Shown: piece by piece, positions 58,791 to 64,000 of the stretch
Position numbering within the stretch: the stretch's first letter is position 1
Layout: each line of letters starts with the position of its first letter
Source: Thiobacillus denitrificans
GTDB taxonomy: Bacteria > Pseudomonadota > Gammaproteobacteria > Burkholderiales > Thiobacillaceae
DNA: 64,000 nt
Direction: 5' to 3'
Assembly: GCA_020723405.1 (NCBI GenBank)
Contig: DYIY01000003.1
Span: forward strand, 62,001-126,000
The notes under the pieces: generated by a model
Databases searched by the model: none
What the model saw: only the letters and a program-made list of their open reading frames with translations
Told to the model about the DNA's origin: nothing
Program-made: the position numbers and the translations under genes

Positions 58791-59749
58791 GGCTTTTCTC
58801 CCGGTCCCAGTTCTTGCGCATGGGGCCCGTAGAGCAGCAGGCCCGGGTCGGCGAATTGCCGGCTGGAGATCTCGAAGGACTCGCTGGCGTCCTTCACCGC
58901 AGTGACGCCCCGCTGCATTTCCTGGAGGCCCAGGTCGGCGGTCAGGCGCAACTGCATGCGGATGTCGTGGAGGCTGGTATCCAGGCCCGCCAGGCTGGCC
59001 CGGGTGGCGCGCAGGGTGGTCTCTGCCTCGCCGGCCAGGCTGTCCAGGCGTTGGCCGGTCTGGCGCACCAGGGTGCCCGTGTCCTGGAGCAGGGGCCCCA
59101 CCTCGGCCAGGGTGCCGTCCAGGCGGGTGGCCATCTGCCGGGCGGCGGCCAGGGTGTCGGACAGTTCCGGAACCAGTTGCCGGGCTTCGGCGCTCAGGCC
59201 GGCCAGGTTGTCCAGGGACGCGGCGATGGCCCGCTGGTTGTCGTCGGAGAGCAGGGTGTTGACCCGGCCCAGGACCTCGGTGCCGGCCGTGCCCAGGCCC
59301 TCCAGGCTCTTGGCGAAGCGGGCGATCTCCGGCACCCCCTCGCCGATCACCGGGTACTCCTCCCCCTTGGCCACCTGGGTGTGGGCCTGGCCGCCCTTCC
59401 AGGTGTTGTTCAGATCGATGGCCGCCAGGCCGGTCACCAGGTTGCGGCTGACCACCGCCTCCACCCCTTCCAGCACCGGCGTGCGGGCGTCCACTTCCAG
59501 CACCACCCGCACGGTCTTGGCCTGCTTGGGCAGGATCACGTAGTCCACCACCTTGCCCACCTTGATGCCCTGCATGCGCACGTCGCTGTTGATCTGCAAT
59601 CCCTCCAGGGACTGGTTCTGGAAATACACCAGGTAGCGTTTCACCTCCTGGCCCTCCCCTCCCTGGAGCCACCATACGGCGGTGGCCAGCAGCCCGGCCA
59701 GGGCCAGGATGGCCGCACCCACCCAGGCATAGCGCGCGTCGGATTCCAT
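58787..59749 (-). CDS. MCE-domain (MlaD-like) protein
   Basis: 320 aa from ATG 59749 (MESDARYAWVGAAILALAGL). One N-terminal helix, then an MCE domain (YLVYFQNQSLEGLQINSDVRMQG, IKVGKVVDYVIL; VSRNLVTGLAAIDLNN). The long C-terminal part is helical/coiled coil (SLDNLAGLSAEARQLVPELS...). Forms a hexameric lipid channel in the periplasm. Operon partner of the ATPase and permease upstream. Confidence 0.88.
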   Translation of the reverse strand: MESDARYAWVGAAILALAGLLATAVWWLQGGEGQEVKRYLVYFQNQSLEGLQINSDVRMQGIKVGKVVDYVILPKQAKTVRVVLEVDARTPVLEGVEAVVSRNLVTGLAAIDLNNTWKGGQAHTQVAKGEEYPVIGEGVPEIARFAKSLEGLGTAGTEVLGRVNTLLSDDNQRAIAASLDNLAGLSAEARQLVPELSDTLAAARQMATRLDGTLAEVGPLLQDTGTLVRQTGQRLDSLAGEAETTLRATRASLAGLDTSLHDIRMQLRLTADLGLQEMQRGVTAVKDASESFEISSRQFADPGLLLYGPHAQELGPGEKP

Positions 59750-59751
59750 CG

Positions 59752-60513
59752 TCAAGTCGTCCTTTCGCCCGAATGGGCGCTGAAATAGGATCGTATCCAC
59801 TCATGGTCGGTGGCCGCCACTTCGTCCACCGGCCCGTCGGCGATGACCCGGCCGCCGTGCAGCACGATGACCCGGTCCACCATGCCCCACAGGGTGTCCA
59901 GGTCGTGGGTGGCCAGCAGGGCGGTGAGGCCCAGACTGTCGCAGAGTACCCGCAGGAGATGGTCGAATTCCCGGGCGCTGATGGGGTCCAGGCCGGACGT
60001 GGGCTCGTCCAGGAACAGCAGTTCCGGTTCCAGGGCCAGGGCCCGGGCCAGACCGGCCCGCTTCTTCATGCCGCCGGACAATTCGCTGGGGCGCTTGCCC
60101 GCCGCGTCCATGGGCAGGCCCACCAGACGGATCTTCATGGCCACCAGTTCGTTGAGCAGGCGGTCGGGCAGGCGGGTGTGCTCCTTGAGGGGCACGGCCA
60201 CGTTCTCGGCGACGGTGAGGGAGGAGAACAGGGCCCCTTCCTGGAACAGCACCCCGAAGCGGCCCCGCACCTGGTTGAGGCGGCGCAGCCCCACGGACCA
60301 GATGTCCTCGCCGAACAGGCGCACCTGGCCCTCGTCGGGACGCAGCAGGCCGATGCACTCGCGCAACAGCACGCTCTTGCCGGTGCCGCTGCCGCCGATC
60401 AAGGCCACCACCTGGCCCCGGGGCACGGAGAAGCTCACCCCCCGGTGCAGCCAATGGCCCCCCAGGCGGGTGTGGATGCCCCGGGTTTCCAGGACGTAGT
60501 TGGGGTGGCTCAA
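59752..60513 (-). CDS. MlaF-like ABC ATPase
   Basis: 253 aa. Walker A GGSGTGKS, signature ELSGGMKKRAGLARALA, Walker B LLFLDEPTSGLDP and switch HD in LLATHDLDT. Typical MlaF order: lipid import/export ATPase at the inner membrane. Overlaps the permease by four bases; MlaD start is two bases past its stop. Confidence 0.92.
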   Translation of the reverse strand: MSHPNYVLETRGIHTRLGGHWLHRGVSFSVPRGQVVALIGGSGTGKSVLLRECIGLLRPDEGQVRLFGEDIWSVGLRRLNQVRGRFGVLFQEGALFSSLTVAENVAVPLKEHTRLPDRLLNELVAMKIRLVGLPMDAAGKRPSELSGGMKKRAGLARALALEPELLFLDEPTSGLDPISAREFDHLLRVLCDSLGLTALLATHDLDTLWGMVDRVIVLHGGRVIADGPVDEVAATDHEWIRSYFSAHSGERTT

Positions 60514-61628
60514 TCCGGAATCTCCGGATGGGTGACGGCGAACACCGCGTTGATGAGGATCACCGCCACCAGGCTCTGCACCACGGTGGTGGTGGTGTAG
60601 GCCCCCACGCTGCGGGCGTCCCGGCTCACCGCGAAGCCGTTGCGGCAGGCGATGAAGGCGATGGCGGCGGCGAACACCGGGGCCTTGTAGAGGCCGAACA
60701 GCACGGTGTTGAGGGGCAGCACCGACTTCAGCCGCTCGAAGAAGGTGTAATAGGTCACGTCCAACTGGCTGGCGGCCACCAGGGAAGCCCCCAGGACGCC
60801 CATCACGTCACCGACGAAGGTGAGCAGGGGCAGGGTGATGACCAGGGCCAGCAGGCGGGGCAGCACCAGCACCTGGATGGGGGACAGGCCCAGGGTGGCA
60901 ATGGCGTCGATCTCTTCGGTGACCTTCATGGCGCCGATCTGGGCGGTGAAGGCGGCCCCGGAGCGGCCGGCCACCAGGATGGCGGTGAGCAGGGGCGAGA
61001 GTTCCCGGGCCACGGCCAGGCCGATGCCGTCCACCACGAAAATGTTGGCGCCGAACTTCTGGACCTGGATGCCCAGCAGGAAGGCGAACACCACGCCCAC
61101 CAGGAAGGTCATCATGGCGATGATGGGCAAGGCCCCCAGCCCCACGGTCTGCAACTGCACGGTCAGTTCCCGGTGGCGCAGCAGGCCGGGCCGGCGCAGC
61201 AGATCCCAGCCGGCCTGGACGATCTGGCCCAGGAAGGCCATCTGGGCCAGGAAGCGGCGCAACAGATCCACGCTCCACTGGCCCAGGAAGCGCAGGGGGT
61301 GGCGCTTCCTGTGGCGGGGCCGGCCCCGGGCGTCGAGCCGGTCGGCCACCAGATGGATCAGGGTGAGCTGGGCCGGCTGGAAATGGTGCAGGCTCACGTT
61401 GGACCACACCACCCCCAGGGCCCGCAGCCGGTTCACCACCAGCATGACCCCGGCGCTGTCCAGGCGGGTCAGTTCCCGGGCGTCCACCCGCACCGGCTGG
61501 TCGTGGGGCACCTTCAGTCCGGCCAGTTGCTCCTCGGCCGCCTCCAGGTGGCGGATGCACCAGGCACCCGACAGGCGCAGGTCACAACCCGATTCATCGG
61601 TGCTGCAGCGCAGGCCGGGCGTGTCCAT
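60510..61628 (-). CDS. MlaE-like permease with N-terminal STAS domain
   Basis: 372 aa. Residues ~1-95 form a STAS (MlaB-like) domain (VRVDARELTRLDSAGVMLVV), fused to an MlaE permease (MAFLGQIVQAGWDLLRRP; QVQKFGANIFVVDGIGLAVARELSPLL; AGRSGAAFTAQIGAMKVTEEIDAI). ATG 61628 is used. In E. coli MlaB is separate; here it is covalently attached. Forms the membrane core of the phospholipid ABC system. Confidence 0.9.
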   Translation of the reverse strand: MDTPGLRCSTDESGCDLRLSGAWCIRHLEAAEEQLAGLKVPHDQPVRVDARELTRLDSAGVMLVVNRLRALGVVWSNVSLHHFQPAQLTLIHLVADRLDARGRPRHRKRHPLRFLGQWSVDLLRRFLAQMAFLGQIVQAGWDLLRRPGLLRHRELTVQLQTVGLGALPIIAMMTFLVGVVFAFLLGIQVQKFGANIFVVDGIGLAVARELSPLLTAILVAGRSGAAFTAQIGAMKVTEEIDAIATLGLSPIQVLVLPRLLALVITLPLLTFVGDVMGVLGASLVAASQLDVTYYTFFERLKSVLPLNTVLFGLYKAPVFAAAIAFIACRNGFAVSRDARSVGAYTTTTVVQSLVAVILINAVFAVTHPEIPD

Positions 61629-61633
61629 GGACC

Positions 61634-63010
61634 TCAGCCGCCGCCCCGCTCCAGGCGGTCCAGGAGCCTGCCGTGGATGCCGCCGAAGCCGCCGTTGGAC
61701 ATGATCAGCACCTGGTCCCCGGGCCGGCACTCGCCGGCGATGGCCTCCACCAGGGCGTCCAGGTCGGCCAGCACGCTGAGTTTGCCGCCCAGGGGGGCCA
61801 GGGCCCCCGCCGCGTCCCAGTCGATGCCGCCGCTGTAGCAGAACACCCGGTCCGCGCTGCCCAGGCTGGCCGGCAGGGCGGCCTTCATCACCCCCAGCTT
61901 CATGGTGTTGGAACGGGGCTCCAGCACCGCCAGGATGCGCGCCGGTCCCACCTTGGCGCGCAGGCCTTCCAGGGTGGTGGCGATGGCCGTGGGATGGTGG
62001 GCGAAGTCGTCGTAGACCGTGACCCCCCGGGCCTGGCCCTTCACCTCCAGGCGCCGCTTCACGTTCTCGAAGCGGGACAGGGCGGCCATGCCGTCCCGGG
62101 GCGGCACTCCGGCATGGCGGGCGGCGGCCAGGGCAGCCAGGGCGTTGTGCCGGTTGTGTTCGCCGAGCAGGGCCCAGTCCACCCGGCCCAAAGGCGCATC
62201 GTCCAGGCTCACTGCGAAGGCCTCGGCATCCAGCGCCTGGGCCTGCCAGCCGAAGCCTGGGCCGGCGAAGTACTCCACCGGGCTCCAGCAGCCGCGGCCC
62301 AGCACCCGCAGGATGTTCGGATCGCCGCCATTGGCGACGATGAGGCCATTGCCGGGCACGCTGCGCACCAGATGATGGAACTGGGTCTCGATGGCCGCCA
62401 AATCGGGAAAGATGTCGGCGTGGTCGTATTCCAGGTTGTTGAGCACCGCCGTGCGGGGGCGGTAGTGGACGAATTTGGAGCGCTTGTCGAAGAAGGCCGT
62501 GTCGTACTCGTCCGCCTCGATGACGAAGAAGGGGCTGTCGGTGAGCCGGGCCGACACGCCGAAGTTCATGGGCACCCCGCCGATCAGGAAGCCGGGGTTG
62601 AGGCCGCAGTCCTCCAGGATCCAGGCCAGCATGGAAGAGGTGGTGGTCTTGCCGTGGGTGCCGGCCACGGCCAGGACCCACTTGTCCGTCCCCGGGCCGC
62701 CGCCGCGCAGGACGTTTTCCGCCAGCCACTGGGGCCCGGAAACGTAGGGCAGGCCCCGGTTGAGAATCTCCTCCATGAGGGGCTGTTTGCCCCGGGCCAC
62801 CACGTTGCCCACCACCCAGACGTCGGGTTGCAGGTCCAGTTGCTCCACGCCGAAGCCCTCGATGAGGCGGATGCCGAGGGCCTCCAACTGGGTGCTCATG
62901 GGCGGATAGACGTTGGCGTCGCAGCCGGTGACGGTGTGGCCCGCCTGTTGGGCGATGGCGGCGATCCCTCCCATGAAGGTGCCGCAGATGCCGAGGATAT
63001 GGATGTGCAT
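61634..63010 (-). CDS. mpl: UDP-N-acetylmuramate:L-Ala-gamma-D-Glu-meso-DAP ligase
   Basis: 458 aa. Recycles murein tripeptide by ligating it to UDP-MurNAc. Begins MHIHILGICGTFMGGIAAIA (Rossmann-like motif of Mur ligases); ATP site AVAGTHGKTTTSSM; central LNNLEYDHADIFPDL; C-terminal ligase domain (DDFAHHPTAIATTL, EPRSNTMKLG). Length and motif spacing match Mpl rather than MurC. It is six bases upstream of the MlaE start region. Confidence 0.93.
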   Translation of the reverse strand: MHIHILGICGTFMGGIAAIAQQAGHTVTGCDANVYPPMSTQLEALGIRLIEGFGVEQLDLQPDVWVVGNVVARGKQPLMEEILNRGLPYVSGPQWLAENVLRGGGPGTDKWVLAVAGTHGKTTTSSMLAWILEDCGLNPGFLIGGVPMNFGVSARLTDSPFFVIEADEYDTAFFDKRSKFVHYRPRTAVLNNLEYDHADIFPDLAAIETQFHHLVRSVPGNGLIVANGGDPNILRVLGRGCWSPVEYFAGPGFGWQAQALDAEAFAVSLDDAPLGRVDWALLGEHNRHNALAALAAARHAGVPPRDGMAALSRFENVKRRLEVKGQARGVTVYDDFAHHPTAIATTLEGLRAKVGPARILAVLEPRSNTMKLGVMKAALPASLGSADRVFCYSGGIDWDAAGALAPLGGKLSVLADLDALVEAIAGECRPGDQVLIMSNGGFGGIHGRLLDRLERGGG

Positions 63011-63108
63011 GGTTCTGGTCGGTTGGCGTGCGGGGGATTATCCGATGGCTTAAAGAATGCCGCCACTTGGCCGATAATCGACTTCCCTAAGCAGAAGAAC
63101 CCAGATTC

Positions 63109-64000
63109 ATGGCGCAGACCCCCAATGTCATCGGCATCACGGTGATGCAACGGCTCAAGGAGACCGGGGACGCCGCCACGCCGGAAAACTACGAGCGCCT
63201 GTATTACGAATTGTCCGGTCTGCCCCGGCCGGACAAGGGGGCTGCGCCGGACAGCGCCCCGGCCTGCGTGCCGGATCCGGCCGGGGTCAGTCCCGCCTTC
63301 TGTGCCGAATTGCTGCTGGCCCTGCGCCAGATGCTGGTGGACGTCACCTCCAAGACCGAAGTGCTGGCCCGGGATCTGGGTGAGAAGAACAAGGATCTGG
63401 CCGGCAACGTGGATACCCTGAAAGGCAGCCGGGACAAGAATGAAATCCTGCGCCTCCTGTCCATGGTGGTCATCCAGGCCGGGGGCATCCAGCACACCGT
63501 GGAGGCCAGCCACAAGGACCTCCTGGAAACCCGTCATGCCCTCACCGCCATGCAGGAGGAATTGGCCGAGACCCGCCAGCTCCTCAACGAAGATGCCCTT
63601 ACCGGGGCCCTGAACCGGCGGGGTCTGGACCAGACCCTCATGCGCGAGATCGCCCGGGCCCAGCGGGGCGACGGTCGTCTGGTGCTGGCCATGGTGGACC
63701 TGGACCACTTCAAGAAGGTCAACGACACCCACGGCCACGAGGCCGGCGACCACCTGCTCATGCACTTCACCAGCCTCATCAAGTCGGTGCTGCGCAAGTC
63801 GGACGCCCTGGTGCGCTACGGCGGCGAGGAATTCACCCTGATCCTGCCGGACACCGACGCCCGGGGGGCCCAGTTCGTCCTGGGTCGCCTGCAGATGATC
63901 ATGCAGAAATCGCCCCTCACCTACGACGGCAAGCTGATCAACACCACCTTCAGCGCCGGCCTGGCCGCCCTGCGCGGGGACGAGAACGGCCACGCCCTGC
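63109..64000 (+). CDS. Diguanylate cyclase with helical N-terminal region (3' end outside window)
   Basis: 297 residues visible from ATG 63109 (MAQTPNVIGITVMQRLKE), running off the window. The N-terminal ~150 residues are helical with a pattern of coiled coil (KNKDLAGNVDTLKGSRDKNE). The GGDEF domain starts at DALTGALNRRGLDQ and has VDLDHFKKVNDTHGH and YGGEEFTLILPDT, so it is probably active. Divergent from mpl. Confidence 0.88.
   Translation, partial: MAQTPNVIGITVMQRLKETGDAATPENYERLYYELSGLPRPDKGAAPDSAPACVPDPAGVSPAFCAELLLALRQMLVDVTSKTEVLARDLGEKNKDLAGNVDTLKGSRDKNEILRLLSMVVIQAGGIQHTVEASHKDLLETRHALTAMQEELAETRQLLNEDALTGALNRRGLDQTLMREIARAQRGDGRLVLAMVDLDHFKKVNDTHGHEAGDHLLMHFTSLIKSVLRKSDALVRYGGEEFTLILPDTDARGAQFVLGRLQMIMQKSPLTYDGKLINTTFSAGLAALRGDENGHAL

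Overview
The window is GC-rich, densely packed bacterial DNA. Its protein families point to a chemolithoautotrophic betaproteobacterium, most like the Thiobacillus / Thiobacillaceae sulfur oxidisers. The main evidence is an alpha-carboxysome operon, a CbbQ/CbbO-linked form I RuBisCO, paired bicarbonate transporters and an octaheme cytochrome module. The taxonomic call is inference from gene content; no rRNA or tRNA gene was seen.

Layout. 1-2.7 kb (minus): the 5' part of dksA with a long Ala/Lys/Pro extension, metA and a P-loop ATPase. 2.8-9.7 kb (plus): an iron-type operon behind a Fur-box-like site (hemP, porin, second hemP, imelysin, di-haem oxidoreductase, second imelysin, DUF1513 Tat protein). 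A 135-bp palindromic repeat runs in frame through the start of the last gene. 9.7-16.4 kb: CDF metal exporter, TerC, DgkA, PAP2 phosphatase and a GGDEF-EAL protein.

16.4-28.4 kb is the centrepiece, a CO2-concentrating supra-operon on the minus strand: csoS2, csoSCA, csoS4A, csoS4B, three csoS1, ferritin-like protein, acRAF, mcdA, mcdB, a small membrane protein, a SulP transporter, sbtA and an sbtB-like PII gene. It ends at a clear terminator and is divergent from a cbbR across a 30-bp palindrome. csoS2 carries a canonical -1 slippery heptamer with a downstream hairpin and an almost immediate -1 stop. That predicts a short CsoS2A (about 519 aa) beside the full 802-aa protein. The operon has no cbbL/cbbS of its own.

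28.6-33 kb: rhodanese lipoprotein, membrane proteins, Sua5, HPF-like protein and NhaR. 33.3-35.8 kb: a decayed type I restriction-modification island (an HsdR N-terminus fused in frame to an HsdM C-terminus, an intact RhuM-Fic gene and an hsdS fragment). 35.9-41.6 kb (minus): cbbL-cbbS-cbbQ-cbbO plus a small conserved-looking gene, with repeats in the gaps and a terminator after cbbS. This RuBisCO is the only one in the window, and its small subunit looks like the CbbQ-associated (IAq) type.

41.9-49.9 kb (plus): a FixJ-type response regulator divergent from cbbL, small unknown proteins, a large multi-PAS hybrid kinase, a GGDEF protein and a second CbbR-like LysR regulator. 49.9-51.8 kb: AhpD-like protein and nitroreductase with a TetR repressor and two matching 16-bp operators. 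51.9-54.8 kb: DUF302 protein, octaheme cytochrome c and cytochrome b. 54.8-63 kb (minus): TonB-like protein, RNase II/R-family exonuclease, YqiA-type esterase, a complete Mla-type lipid ABC system and mpl. A GGDEF gene runs off the right edge.
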